Shown here: positions 50,464-59,408 of the stretch, in pieces | Position numbering within the stretch: position 1 is the stretch's first letter | Layout: every line of letters starts with the position of its first letter | Assembly: GCA_020627705.1 (NCBI GenBank) | Contig: JAHDGJ010000005.1 | Coordinates: forward strand, 128,449-192,448 | Direction: 5' to 3' | DNA from: Saprospiraceae bacterium | Lineage (GTDB): Bacteria > Bacteroidota > Bacteroidia > Chitinophagales > Saprospiraceae | DNA: 64,000 nucleotides | Made by a program: the position numbers and the translations under genes | Notes under the pieces: generated by a model | What the model was told of the DNA's origin: nothing | Seen by the model: only the letters and a program-made list of their open reading frames with translations | The model's database searches: none

Positions 50464-50942
50464 TTTCTTAGGGTTTCGACATATTTAGAAACCGCGATTA
50501 TTTCTTCGTCTTTCAATACACCTTTAAAGGGTGTCATTAGTCCTTTGCCAAAATATACCTGAGCTACAGATTCCTTCAACGAAATTTTTGATTTGGTAAG
50601 ATCCTTGGCTCCATTGATCATCATATTTCCTTTAAAACCGTGGCAAATGGCACAAGATGATTTGAAGATTTTCTTGGCATTGTCTAAAGAGACGTTTTTG
50701 TACTTATCAATTAATTTTTGGGCCGTGGCTAATTGTTCTTTGGTCATCGTACTTTCCTCTTGAGCTTCGGCCTTATCATTGGCCTTGGATTCTCCCGCTT
50801 CTGATCTGATTGATTTTTTAAGATCTGCTTGTCTTGTATTTTCCAAAGTGGGCACAGGGTTATTTGGAATTTTCTTCTTTTCACCGCCGCAAGAAATAAG
50901 CAACAGTACCATGCACCCTAAAGTTGTAATTAAGCTCTTCAT
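50460..50942 (-). CDS. Lipoprotein cytochrome c (class I-like)
   Basis: 160 residues. A lipoprotein signal peptide ends at Cys18 (LLISCGG), followed by a polar linker of about 65 residues. A c-type domain (about 85-160) has one heme-binding motif, CAICH (Cys97, Cys100, His101), and a downstream GLMTPFKG in which Met136 is the likely axial ligand. It should be a periplasmic or outer-membrane-anchored electron carrier. No oxidase or dehydrogenase gene is adjacent, so its partner is unknown. A GAGAAAAG sequence precedes the ATG. Confidence 0.85.
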   Translation of the reverse strand: MKSLITTLGCMVLLLISCGGEKKKIPNNPVPTLENTRQADLKKSIRSEAGESKANDKAEAQEESTMTKEQLATAQKLIDKYKNVSLDNAKKIFKSSCAICHGFKGNMMINGAKDLTKSKISLKESVAQVYFGKGLMTPFKGVLKDEEIIAVSKYVETLRK

Positions 50943-51106
50943 CTTTTCTCTTATTATAATGGAAAATTAATGCTTATAAGATAAACCATGTATATCAAAA
51001 TAAATTAAATTGCTTTTAAAACTAGCAAATGCCAAAAATTTAAAATTGGAATTTATCACTAGCGATTATTTCTTTCATTTAAAGCATCATATGAAGCAAA
51101 TATTAG

Positions 51107-51144
51107 AATAAAAAAAATGCCTCCCAATTGCTTGAAGAGGCACC
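51107..51144 (-). terminator. Intrinsic terminator after the porin-like gene
   Basis: On the minus strand, TGCCTC (51137-51142) pairs with GAGGCA (51118-51123) and is followed by a T-run (A-run at 51110-51116). It lies about 30 bp after the stop codon of the gene at 51173. Confidence 0.7.
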
Positions 51145-51172
51145 TCGCTAAAAAAACTATACTTACTTCTTG

Positions 51173-51823
51173 CTAAAATCCAACACCGATTCCTAAAGAG
51201 AAAAATCGTTGTTTAGAATTTAGTTTGTTTGCTGTGGCGTTCTCAAAAACAATAAACTCACCAGCTTTCGCAAACATGTCTTCTATTTTAAATTGTATTC
51301 GTAACAGCTTAAATGTATATGCGAAAGATGCTTGGAATCCCGCATCAATCTTTCGGTAGGTTTGACGAATAAATTCGTACTTATCAAAATTGGAGGAACG
51401 TTCTAAATTATGTCGAAATATTGGACCCACCCCGAGGTCAAAATTTCCTAGATTAATACCTCCAACAACGGACAATTCAAAGTTATTTTCTTGTAAGATC
51501 TCTTTAGAAACGCCAAGTCCTTCCTCATTGAAGAGCTCAACAGCAAACTCACTGCTTTGTACACTATAGATCGCATCAAACTCTGCAAAGAGTAAATTAA
51601 AGTCCTTGACCATAAAAAGACCGATTGATTTCTTGTTTGAATTGCCAATAAAATCGATTTTGGCGTCATAATACTTTCCGTCCTCAGAAAACATGGTTGA
51701 AGACGATGGAGCGTTTATAAATCCGCTACCGACCTTTAATCCGAATTTTGATTGCCCATGAGCAAGTTGCAAAAGAAATAAAAAACTCAAGGCAACAATG
51801 AATTTAAATTTTGGTGGTTTCAT
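51173..51823 (-). CDS. Outer-membrane beta-barrel (porin-like/PorT-type) protein
   Basis: 216 residues from the ATG at 51821-51823, which gives a proper signal peptide (FKFIVALSFLFLLQLAHGQ). The frame extends 21 codons further upstream with no signal-like features. The mature protein is built from amphipathic strands (KFGLKVGSGF, SIGLFMVKDFNLLFAEFD, GGINLGNFDLGVGPIF) and ends in SLGIGVGF with a terminal Phe, as in eight-stranded outer-membrane barrels of Bacteroidota. Function unknown. Confidence 0.75.
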   Translation of the reverse strand: MKPPKFKFIVALSFLFLLQLAHGQSKFGLKVGSGFINAPSSSTMFSEDGKYYDAKIDFIGNSNKKSIGLFMVKDFNLLFAEFDAIYSVQSSEFAVELFNEEGLGVSKEILQENNFELSVVGGINLGNFDLGVGPIFRHNLERSSNFDKYEFIRQTYRKIDAGFQASFAYTFKLLRIQFKIEDMFAKAGEFIVFENATANKLNSKQRFFSLGIGVGF

Positions 51824-52344
51824 GTGATTTGATTTTAGTTTAAAAATGGACGTGCTATTTTGATTTAACATGTCCCTGTTATACACTTTACGTTCTAATT
51901 TGTATAATCACTAGGAATTGCAAAACGCTTAAGGCCTTGTGACTCGAAGAAGACAAAAACAGTGCTTATCAATAATTTTACTAACCTTTTTCAAATCCTT
52001 CGATTGAAGCAATTCGTACATCAAGAGAAATGAAATACTTTTTCTAAATATTTTTGCAAAAAAGAAACTTTTGCGGAGGAGCTGCCCTTTCAGTAATATG
52101 TTAAGCAAGGCAAAGCTTGGGTTGAAAATGGACTCAAACAATTTACTGTAATTGATTCTGATCTTAATTTAAAAGAACATGTAATTAAAATGGATTGTTA
52201 TGTTCCAGATGGAATTCCTTGTGTACAGTATAATGGACCGATACATCCTTGATTATTAAACTGTTTCATTTAGTCAGCTATCTACTAATATAAATTTCCA
52301 AACACTTAAATGTTAAGCGATCATTTGAGAAAGCGCTGCATTTA
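51824..52344. other. Gene-poor stretch with a decayed gene fragment
   Basis: 521 bp without an intact gene. The left part contains the leader of the porin-like gene. The right part holds a plus-strand coding relic (see the pseudogene entry at 52031-52252). No promoter or RNA gene was recognised. Confidence 0.5.
52031..52252 (+). pseudogene. Decayed gene fragment
   Basis: A plus-strand frame reads like protein for about 51 codons up to the TGA at 52250-52252 (GKAWVENGLKQFTVIDSD, then YVPDGIPCVQYNGPIHP). It has no start codon and is preceded in frame by a TAA at 52094 and another 20 or so protein-like codons. Composition and codon use look like real coding sequence, so this is probably the C-terminal remnant of a lost gene. 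Parent family not recognised. Confidence 0.35.
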
Positions 52345-53640
52345 TTAGCGCAATGCTTTTATAAATCCCAAAGACAAGCCATATGCCTCTGTTGCTAATT
52401 TCAAATCAGTATTGGCCCCAAATTGAAGTTTATTCAAACTTCTCTGCCAATTAAAACCTACTTGCAGCGCATTATCGCCGAACTGTCGAGAGAATCCGAT
52501 AAAGGCGTTAGAACTCAAAAGTATACGATCTTGAGTTTGATGATTAGAAAACTCAACTATTTCCAGCTGCTCAGACAACAGCTTACCATTACTATTCAAA
52601 TGATATTGACCTAGCAATGAGGAGGAAAGAATCCCCTCCCATTTGGAAGTCAAACGAATTTTCTTGGCTATTCCTAGCTCCAATCCCAAAAAGTGATGAA
52701 CATTCTTGCTTACTACATATCGATATCTTGAAGTCTTTGTCCTTTCCAAAAAATTATATTGAGGGTCCAATGGTTGAGCATATTCAAAAACTTCATTATG
52801 GCTTTGATAATTGCCACCAATCAGTAGATGAAAATTTCTTTTTAATGCAATCTGGCTTTGAAGCATAAAGGCCGCACCTATACTTGGTCTAACATTCGCA
52901 TTGAGCTCATTTGTTTGAGGTGCATTGCTGTACTTCAAGTTGCTATAATTAATCCCTGTACCAACAAAATAAGCCATAGGCAGTCGAACTTTTTTCCTTG
53001 CATCCGAAGGATTAAAAAGAGTGAGCTTTGGAAGTACACGCTCATAATATAGCATTGCAGGATTCTTAATATCTAAGTCTCCTATTTTGTACAGAGCTTG
53101 CTCAACTTGTACTACCTTATCTGTTGTTGACTTCACATTGCTCCTATTCTTCCCTACTTCTACAGGATCCAAAATGAGAGTTCTTGATCCTTTATTAGGA
53201 TTTACTTCTGCAGCAATTTTAAATGATTTAGATAAATTCTTTTTCAACCCTTTGGCCTCAACCAACTGGGTGCCTAAATTTTCTTTAGTGCTCTTTGACG
53301 CAATCGAATTATTATGGGAAGGTGTATTGCTTATTTGTATGGCTTCTGTGAATTGTTGCTGATCTGTTTGTTTAGCTACGACATTTGGTTCCACAGTGTG
53401 CTTTGCTGCATTTGACAAGCCAAGAGAAGTAGTTAGTTTATTATCCAAATCATCTCCACCAAAATAAACCAATGACCCTATCAATCCTACTAAAAACAAT
53501 GACAACCAAATGAAACCAAATCTTCTCTTTTTGGGTTTAGGAAGATCAAAGTTCATCTTATCCCAATCCAGCGCTTTTGGCGCCTCTAACTCTCCTTTGG
53601 AATTTTCTTTTATAAACTTATCGAAGTCTGAAGCATTCAT
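52345..53640 (-). CDS. Putative sigma regulator: cytoplasmic tail, one TM helix, beta-barrel-like C-terminus
   Basis: 431 residues. The short cytoplasmic N-terminus (FDKFIKENSKGELEAPKALD, then WDKMNFDLPKPKKRR) matches the pattern of the protein encoded at 48739. A TM helix lies at about 43-61 (FIWLSLFLVGLIGSLVYF), followed by a polar linker to about 200. A beta-strand-rich C-terminal half (for example KRNFHLLIGGNYQSHNEVFEY, TKLQ-type strands) ends in SLGFIKALR. It lies 9 bp after the ECF sigma gene in the same operon and is presumably its membrane regulator. A beta-barrel in the same chain as an inner-membrane helix is odd and is treated separately. Confidence 0.72.
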   Translation of the reverse strand: MNASDFDKFIKENSKGELEAPKALDWDKMNFDLPKPKKRRFGFIWLSLFLVGLIGSLVYFGGDDLDNKLTTSLGLSNAAKHTVEPNVVAKQTDQQQFTEAIQISNTPSHNNSIASKSTKENLGTQLVEAKGLKKNLSKSFKIAAEVNPNKGSRTLILDPVEVGKNRSNVKSTTDKVVQVEQALYKIGDLDIKNPAMLYYERVLPKLTLFNPSDARKKVRLPMAYFVGTGINYSNLKYSNAPQTNELNANVRPSIGAAFMLQSQIALKRNFHLLIGGNYQSHNEVFEYAQPLDPQYNFLERTKTSRYRYVVSKNVHHFLGLELGIAKKIRLTSKWEGILSSSLLGQYHLNSNGKLLSEQLEIVEFSNHQTQDRILLSSNAFIGFSRQFGDNALQVGFNWQRSLNKLQFGANTDLKLATEAYGLSLGFIKALR

Positions 53641-53649
53641 AATTTATAA

Positions 53650-54225
53650 TTAAATGGATTTGGCTAAATATTTTTCATCTTGCCTATAAAAAGAACTGAT
53701 TGCATTTTTTGCCCAACTTCTACCTCGGTGCAATAAAATCCTAGAAGTTCCAACTGTAATGTTTAATTGCTCAGCAATCTCTCCGTGACTGTACCCATCA
53801 ATAACATGTAAGTTGAAAACCATACTATACTTGGCTGGCATATCGTTGAGAATGTTGAACAATTCTTTTTGATCCATTTTGACAAAAATGTCAGATTCGT
53901 ATGAGTTTGAGAAATTCAGATTTTCGCTTGGTTCAAGAGCGGTAAATCGAATGTGTTGTTTTCTCCTTTCCATCAAAATTTGATTGATCACGATCTTAGT
54001 CATCCACGTCTTGAATTGCGATTTGTTTGCATCAAATTTTTCCAATCCGTGAAAAACTTGCATGAAAATCGTTTGAACCATATCTGCTAAATCTGAAGAT
54101 TTTATCCCATACCTGACGCAAATGGTATAGACATATGCCTTGTATAATTCATAAAGAGCCTTAAAGGCACTCTCGGCACCTTTAAGGCATTTGTTTACAA
54201 GTTCTATGTCTTGATTGTTCTTCAA
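53650..54225 (-). CDS. ECF-type RNA polymerase sigma factor with TTG start
   Basis: 191 residues. Sigma-2 is at about 25-95 (SSDLADMVQTIFMQVFHGL, then SQFKTWMTKIVINQI). Sigma-4 is at about 125-180, with YSHGEIAEQLNITVGTSRILL. The only usable start is TTG at 54223-54225: an in-frame TAA (the stop of the upstream gene) lies seven codons before it, and the next ATG would remove most of sigma-2. It is flanked by a lipoprotein gene (18 bp upstream) and the TM/beta-barrel-like regulator (9 bp downstream), a three-gene operon. Confidence 0.9.
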   Translation of the reverse strand: MKNNQDIELVNKCLKGAESAFKALYELYKAYVYTICVRYGIKSSDLADMVQTIFMQVFHGLEKFDANKSQFKTWMTKIVINQILMERRKQHIRFTALEPSENLNFSNSYESDIFVKMDQKELFNILNDMPAKYSMVFNLHVIDGYSHGEIAEQLNITVGTSRILLHRGRSWAKNAISSFYRQDEKYLAKSI

Positions 54226-54243
54226 TAGAAGATTATTAGAATC

Positions 54244-54816
54244 TTATTGACAAAAAAGCGGAGTCAAACTAGAATCCACTTCTCCTACAAAGGTTGCTGA
54301 GAACGGAACCATTTCGAAGTCGCCATTGGCAGGATCTAGTAATACCAAGAAGTCTCCAGACATTGATCCTACTACTTCAGTATCATTTGCTGTGGTTACT
54401 TCAATAGTGGCCAAAGCAGATGGATTGCTCTGATCATCCACAGCATTGGTGAAATTTTTGACTACCGTTCCGTCACTCAAGGTTGACTCGATGATCGCTC
54501 CTGCAATGCTGTATGAGCCTTCTGCAGTTGTAGCATAGTGAATGACAAAGTCACCTTCTGCTATATCACTTGCCCAAGCATCATTGTCTAATAAGTTTAA
54601 ATTATTCGAAACGCTAAATGACTCAACCCCATTTTCATTACAATAAGCCGCATAAGCGTCATAGCTTACTGAATTTCCTCTAATTGTAACTTCCATACCT
54701 GTCTCTAGTACTTCTTCTTCTTCAATGATGGTGTCAACCTCGTCTGTACATGAAACTAAGATTGCGGAAAATGCAAAAAAGCACAAAGTCCATTTTAAAA
54801 TTTTGTTATCAAACAT
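54244..54816 (-). CDS. Lipoprotein of unknown function, first gene of an ECF sigma operon
   Basis: 190 residues with a lipoprotein signal peptide (LCFFAFSAILVSC, lipidated Cys23), an acidic linker (TIIEEEEVLETG) and a beta-rich domain of about 150 residues. The mature part is acidic and lacks a recognised family signature. It shares its reading frame with the downstream sigma gene, separated by TAA and six codons. As the promoter-proximal gene of a sigma operon it may be a signal-sensing or regulated surface lipoprotein (inference). Confidence 0.7.
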   Translation of the reverse strand: MFDNKILKWTLCFFAFSAILVSCTDEVDTIIEEEEVLETGMEVTIRGNSVSYDAYAAYCNENGVESFSVSNNLNLLDNDAWASDIAEGDFVIHYATTAEGSYSIAGAIIESTLSDGTVVKNFTNAVDDQSNPSALATIEVTTANDTEVVGSMSGDFLVLLDPANGDFEMVPFSATFVGEVDSSLTPLFCQ

Positions 54817-54881
54817 GTTTATTGTTTTTACACTTACAGAGCATTGACTCCAAAAGTTTGTTAATGAATATAATCACTTAC

Positions 54882-54912
54882 ATTATTTGCAAGCATGTCA
54901 AAAACGTTACAA
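54882..54912 (-). promoter_or_regulatory. Weak candidate promoter of the second sigma operon
   Basis: On the minus strand TGTAACGTTTTTG is followed, about 10 bp later, by GCAAATAATG. The AAC core and the AT-rich downstream box at ECF-like spacing resemble, but do not match, the element before the first sigma gene. It lies about 70 bp upstream of the lipoprotein start. Confidence 0.25.
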
Positions 54913-55040
54913 AAAGTTGAATTTTTTTAAAAAATATTTTGTCACATAGTGTTCGATACTCGACGCTTATTGTTGAAAACAACGCTTCATTACTCGATTT
55001 GTTCCTAAAGAGAATTATATAATTGGGATAAGATAAAAAT

Positions 55041-55802
55041 CTAACGCTCGAGCCACTCCCTAAATTCTGGAGTCCGGGAAGTACTGGTATGGCTGGACTC
55101 ATCAATACCTTGTATAGAAATGCTCAATCTATTTTTAAAATAGGGTTGGATTTTTTGAATGAAATTCACATTGATAATTTCGCTTCGATTGATTCGAAAA
55201 AATTGAGAGGGATCAAGCTTTTCATCTATTTCACCCATAGAATAATTTACTACATGCTTTTCTCCTTTAGCATCAAATGCAAAGCAAAAATCTCCATTGG
55301 CCTTAAAAGACGTTATCTCATCAACAGACAACAGTTTGATCCCATCTTTCTTCTTTATCGAAAAACGCTTTTTAAAATCTTTTTGGCCTAGAGCATGTTT
55401 GAGTTGTTTAAAGGTCTCAGTATTTGGTTTATTCAAAGATTCTCTTTCGAAGAGCTTTTTATATTTCTCGATAGACTCCTTAAACTTCTCCTCATCATAG
55501 GGCTTTAGCAAATATGCAATACCATTACTGTTGAAAGCTTGCAATAGATATTGGTCAAAAGCGGTACAAAAAATAATGGGACACTTTAAATCAACTTCAT
55601 TAAACGCATCCAAGGAGGTACCATCCAATAATTCGATATCCGAAAATATCAATTGGATATCTGGGTGCTTTTCCATCAAATGCTTTACTTCTACTTTTGA
55701 TCTTCCCCACCCTTTGACCGCGCATTCTGGAAGATACTTTTCAATGTAAGTAAGCAATTTTTCGTATGCCGGAATCTCGTCTTCAAAGATTAAAACATCC
55801 AT
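55041..55802 (-). CDS. LytTR-family response regulator
   Basis: 253 residues. A receiver domain (1-120) has acidic pocket residues near FEDE, the phosphoacceptor Asp55 (FSDIEL), Thr80 and Lys100 (LLKPYD). The C-terminal LytTR DNA-binding domain (about 140-250) contains FRINRSEIINVNFI. It should bind DNA and control transcription when phosphorylated by the adjacent kinase. Its ATG overlaps the kinase stop codon by one base (TAATG), so the pair is translationally coupled. Confidence 0.92.
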   Translation of the reverse strand: MDVLIFEDEIPAYEKLLTYIEKYLPECAVKGWGRSKVEVKHLMEKHPDIQLIFSDIELLDGTSLDAFNEVDLKCPIIFCTAFDQYLLQAFNSNGIAYLLKPYDEEKFKESIEKYKKLFERESLNKPNTETFKQLKHALGQKDFKKRFSIKKKDGIKLLSVDEITSFKANGDFCFAFDAKGEKHVVNYSMGEIDEKLDPSQFFRINRSEIINVNFIQKIQPYFKNRLSISIQGIDESSHTSTSRTPEFREWLER

Positions 55803-56821
55803 TACTCTACTTCTTTAATGATGGGCAAATGAACCACAAAACTTGTCGACGTTTCTTCAATTAGTACTTCCTTATTGGATAACAAAGCATACCTAGCCTT
55901 TAAATTATTCAAACCCGTTTTGGTTGATTTGGTGGATCCTCCTTTTTTCTGAACATTATTGGCAACTACGATCTCATTTTCGCTGAGTTCAAGTTCAGTG
56001 TTGATTTTATTATCACTTGTCGCAGCATTGTGCTTGACTACATTTTCTAGAAGCGTTTGCAAAGCACCAGGCGGGATTAATCCCTTTTTTGCATTGCTTA
56101 AATACTTCCATTCAAATTGAAAAGCATTCCCAAAGCGTTGATTCAAGAGATAAATATAATTTTCTGCAAATTCTATCTCATCCTCCAGCATAACCACTTC
56201 GTCATCTTTGGTACGAATCAGATATCGATATAATTGAGACAACTTTTGAAGATATTTTTTAGCCACTCCCGGATTGCGATCAATCAGCGAGTCAACCGTA
56301 TTTAAATTATTAAATAGAAAATGTGGGTCAATCTGTGATTTGAGTAATCTTAATTCGTTTTCTTTCATGGCATTGTCTTTTTCTTGAATAGACAATTGAG
56401 CATCATAAAATTTCTTTCCCAATAATATACCTATCGCAATGCCAGCATTTTGAGCAGATGTAGAGACTCCCCATAACCACACTTCGGGATTTTTTAATAC
56501 ATGTTTTTTTATAAATCCAATTCCAGAAGCTCCTGAATCAATAAGGTGATACAACCAAATTTCGATGACTCCAAAACCAGCTAAAACAATAGCAGTTAAA
56601 AGAAATAGTTGAAAAATCTTTTGGTCCGGAAAAAACCTTGGGAACAAAATAAATACAATAAGATAGGTGACTATTATTGTAAATACCACATAGACCACAG
56701 TATCCCAGAAGGCCTCAGCTAACTCGGTCTCATAATCGTATCCACTAAACGTAACCGGAATGGCAATAAAAAAGAATATTCCAATGATGTACCAGTCCGA
56801 TTTGTTTAATGAGATGTTCAT
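55802..56821 (-). CDS. LytS/YehU-type sensor histidine kinase
   Basis: 339 residues. Four hydrophobic segments in the first 135 residues (YIIGIFFFIAIPVTF, VVYVVFTIIVTYLIVFILF, IFQLFLLTAIVLAGFGVIEI, AGIAIGILLG). A short coiled-coil linker leads to the His_kinase domain with the phosphoacceptor His167 in IDPHFLFNNLN and an N-box (LLENVVKHN) typical of the LytS class. No separate extracytoplasmic sensor domain is seen, so the signal may be sensed in the membrane. It is encoded 7 bp after the receptor gene. Confidence 0.9.
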   Translation of the reverse strand: MNISLNKSDWYIIGIFFFIAIPVTFSGYDYETELAEAFWDTVVYVVFTIIVTYLIVFILFPRFFPDQKIFQLFLLTAIVLAGFGVIEIWLYHLIDSGASGIGFIKKHVLKNPEVWLWGVSTSAQNAGIAIGILLGKKFYDAQLSIQEKDNAMKENELRLLKSQIDPHFLFNNLNTVDSLIDRNPGVAKKYLQKLSQLYRYLIRTKDDEVVMLEDEIEFAENYIYLLNQRFGNAFQFEWKYLSNAKKGLIPPGALQTLLENVVKHNAATSDNKINTELELSENEIVVANNVQKKGGSTKSTKTGLNNLKARYALLSNKEVLIEETSTSFVVHLPIIKEVE

Positions 56822-56828
56822 ACTTAAT

Positions 56829-59222
56829 CTATTGTTGTGCTCTTCTTAAAACATCAGAGGCACTTCCTTTGACTTTCTTTTTAGACTTCAAATGCTGATT
56901 CCCGAATTTATAAGAAAATCTTGCATTCACCACAGGCGCTTGCCATCTTGATATAATATCCATGTCTTGTTGATAATCTACATTGGCATGCCAAAATCGA
57001 TTAAACGGATCTTCAATACCCAAACTTACCTTCGCTTTTCCATCCATGAACTTCTTGGACACCCCTGCAGAAGTTCCAAATAAATACTCCGAATTAAATA
57101 TCCCTTCTTGAGCCGCTGAAGTATACCAACCTCCTACTTCCGCATTGATGTCCCAAGGAAGTCTAAATTCGGCTTGCAAGAAAAAGGTGGTGTTCCATTT
57201 GGAACGATCAAAGACCGCATCGCTATAGACAGAGTTATACATGTTTTTATTAACAATGGTTCCGCCATACCCGCTTAAGCCAGGAATGAAGTCCAGCGGA
57301 AAAAACAAGCTGATGCTTAAATTGGTTTGCTCGTCAAAATTGATGTCTGTTTTTCGTGCTTCTTCGCTGTTAGGGTCTTGCTCCGTTACTTCAACAATCG
57401 CATCGTTGGTTTTTTTGTATTCTACATTAAAGAAAGGTTGATTCTCCATACTTAAGGTAAACTTACCGCTGTGTGTTAGTTGTGGGCGTAGGTTTTGATT
57501 TCCCTGTTCGTAAGTAAACGGATCCAAATAATATACAAATGGATTTAAGGTAGAATATCTTGGTCTATCGATTCGGTAACTATACGAAGCCGTTGCCTTA
57601 AGGCCTGCAACTAATTCTCTCGACAAACTAAAGCTAGGAAACAATTTTTTGATTGGTCTAGTCAAAGTCGAATCCAAAGTTAATGAGGTTCCGACCGAAT
57701 TGCTTTCTTCGTAGCGCAATCCAGCTGTTCCAGACCATTCGTCTTTTGTCCAATTAATTTTACCATAACCGGCATAAATGTCTTCATCGAATAAGTAATG
57801 ATTGCTTTGATCCTCATTATTCACCCATTCGCCATTTTGCTCAAAACTAGATTGCAAATCGTTGTCTAAATCTGCCATACTCAATTTAGCTCCTACTTTG
57901 AGTTCTATATTATTGCTAATAGGCTTTGTATAATCAATGGCCGCTGCAAATATTTTTGTATCTCCAGGTTGATTATATCGTTGCCGATCCAAAGAATTAT
58001 CCAAGTTGTTAGTGGTACTCAAAATATTAAATCGATCCACTTTAAACCTCGCCATATTTGCATCAAGCTCTAGTTTTTGTCCTGAAGTATCAATTTCGAA
58101 AACATAATACGGATTAATAGAACGATAATCCCATCCAGTTTCCTTGGCATTTTGAGTATCTAGTATTATGTCCTCTACTTGATCCGAAATAAAATCTATC
58201 GTTGTTTTATTGGAAGCGGTTCTGTTGTTGGTATTGTCATAATACTTTGTCTCTAATCCCAGTCTATGTTTTTCTGTCACATCCCAATCCAATCTTAAAT
58301 TACCTCTGTAGGTAATAGGTCTGGCCGCTTCTTCGTTAATCTGATCATACGTCCCATCCAAAAATGGATCAATTCCATTAAGCCTTCTGGTCAAATCCAA
58401 GTCTTCCACCCATGCGTTTCGGGTATATCCAATCCCTCCATTTATATTGAAGCTGCCTTGATAATGACTGAGGTTCAACGCTGTGGTGTAATCCCACAAT
58501 TCGCCTTTTCCGGCCCCTAAAGAGATGCTTCCATTGGTTCCGAACAATGAATTCTTTTTGAGAATAATGTTGATGATTGGGCCCGAACCAGAAGCTTCAT
58601 ATTCGGCGCCTGGCGTATGAATAATTTCGACTTTTTTAATGTTGTCTCCAGGCATATCCCTAAGTAAAGACTGCACATCCATGTACTGGGTGCTCTTACC
58701 ATTGAGCAAAATGGTTGACGTTCCAGATCCAACCATAGAGAGACGATCATTGATGACCAACATACCTGGAACTTTTTTCATAACATCTAAGAGGCTTCCA
58801 TTTGTGTTGGTAACATTGCCCTCGACATTAACAATAAGTTTATCGGCTTTTTGCTCCAGTAAGGGTACGCGTTCTACAATTTCAACAGTTTGTAATAGAT
58901 TGGTGTCGTCTCCCAGAGTTAAATCAAAAAATTCTAAATCGCTTTGAGCAACTGTAAAAATCTCAGAAGCATAGTCATCATAGCCCAACATTGAAGCTGT
59001 GAGATAATACGATCCAGGGTTAATCTTTGAAAGTTTGAACACTCCATCTTCATCGGTAGATTCTCCTTTTATTATGGTAGAATCTTCTGCAGAATGAAGG
59101 GCAACAGTGGCGTAAAAAATTCCTTTGCCTTTTTGATCAACAACAGATCCTGTTATGTTTTGACCAAAACTGCTCAAGGAAAATAAAAGAAAAAGTGTGG
59201 TTACGAAGAAGTAGTTTTTCAT
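56829..59222 (-). CDS. Outer-membrane beta-barrel receptor (TonB-dependent-receptor-like, OMP_b-brl_3 type)
   Basis: 797 residues. Signal peptide (FFVTTLFLLFSLSSFGQ), a CarboxypepD-regulatory-like domain at about 22-105 (GSVVDQKGKGIFYATVAL), a plug-like domain at about 125-225 (KADKLIVNVEGN, LLDVMKKVPGM, PGAEYEASGSGPIINI), and a large beta-barrel to the end with a basic C-terminal tail (HLKSKKKVKGSASDVLRR). It belongs to the Bacteroidota outer-membrane beta-barrel family related to TonB-dependent receptors; the ligand is unknown. It heads an operon with a LytS kinase and LytTR regulator. Confidence 0.88.
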   Translation of the reverse strand: MKNYFFVTTLFLLFSLSSFGQNITGSVVDQKGKGIFYATVALHSAEDSTIIKGESTDEDGVFKLSKINPGSYYLTASMLGYDDYASEIFTVAQSDLEFFDLTLGDDTNLLQTVEIVERVPLLEQKADKLIVNVEGNVTNTNGSLLDVMKKVPGMLVINDRLSMVGSGTSTILLNGKSTQYMDVQSLLRDMPGDNIKKVEIIHTPGAEYEASGSGPIINIILKKNSLFGTNGSISLGAGKGELWDYTTALNLSHYQGSFNINGGIGYTRNAWVEDLDLTRRLNGIDPFLDGTYDQINEEAARPITYRGNLRLDWDVTEKHRLGLETKYYDNTNNRTASNKTTIDFISDQVEDIILDTQNAKETGWDYRSINPYYVFEIDTSGQKLELDANMARFKVDRFNILSTTNNLDNSLDRQRYNQPGDTKIFAAAIDYTKPISNNIELKVGAKLSMADLDNDLQSSFEQNGEWVNNEDQSNHYLFDEDIYAGYGKINWTKDEWSGTAGLRYEESNSVGTSLTLDSTLTRPIKKLFPSFSLSRELVAGLKATASYSYRIDRPRYSTLNPFVYYLDPFTYEQGNQNLRPQLTHSGKFTLSMENQPFFNVEYKKTNDAIVEVTEQDPNSEEARKTDINFDEQTNLSISLFFPLDFIPGLSGYGGTIVNKNMYNSVYSDAVFDRSKWNTTFFLQAEFRLPWDINAEVGGWYTSAAQEGIFNSEYLFGTSAGVSKKFMDGKAKVSLGIEDPFNRFWHANVDYQQDMDIISRWQAPVVNARFSYKFGNQHLKSKKKVKGSASDVLRRAQQ

Positions 59223-59354
59223 GGTGGTTGTTTATTTTTTTAATATAGATGCAATTTGAGAAGAAACAACAGTAATTACCATGTCAAACAGATGAATCGG
59301 GATAATTTTCCGATGAGCGATACGAAATCATAAAATTTTTCCCAATACTTAAAT

Positions 59355-59388
59355 AAAAGGGCGGCATTTTTACAAATGCTACCCTTTC
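59355..59388 (-). terminator. Intrinsic terminator after the small T9SS gene
   Basis: On the minus strand GGGTAGCATTT pairs with AAATGCCGCCC (one bulge or mismatch) and is followed by a short TTTT tract. It lies about 20 bp after the stop codon at 59409 and separates this gene from the receptor operon. Confidence 0.65.
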
Positions 59389-59408
59389 TATGCGATCCAT
59401 ACAACGCT

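Noticed and set aside
51929..52141. 70-codon minus-strand frame in the gap
   Set aside because: Composition is Leu/Phe/Lys-rich without domains, and a more protein-like frame lies on the other strand.
54878..55105. 75-codon minus-strand frame overlapping the regulator gene end
   Set aside because: It overlaps the LytTR domain in another frame and AT-rich non-coding DNA, and has no protein features.
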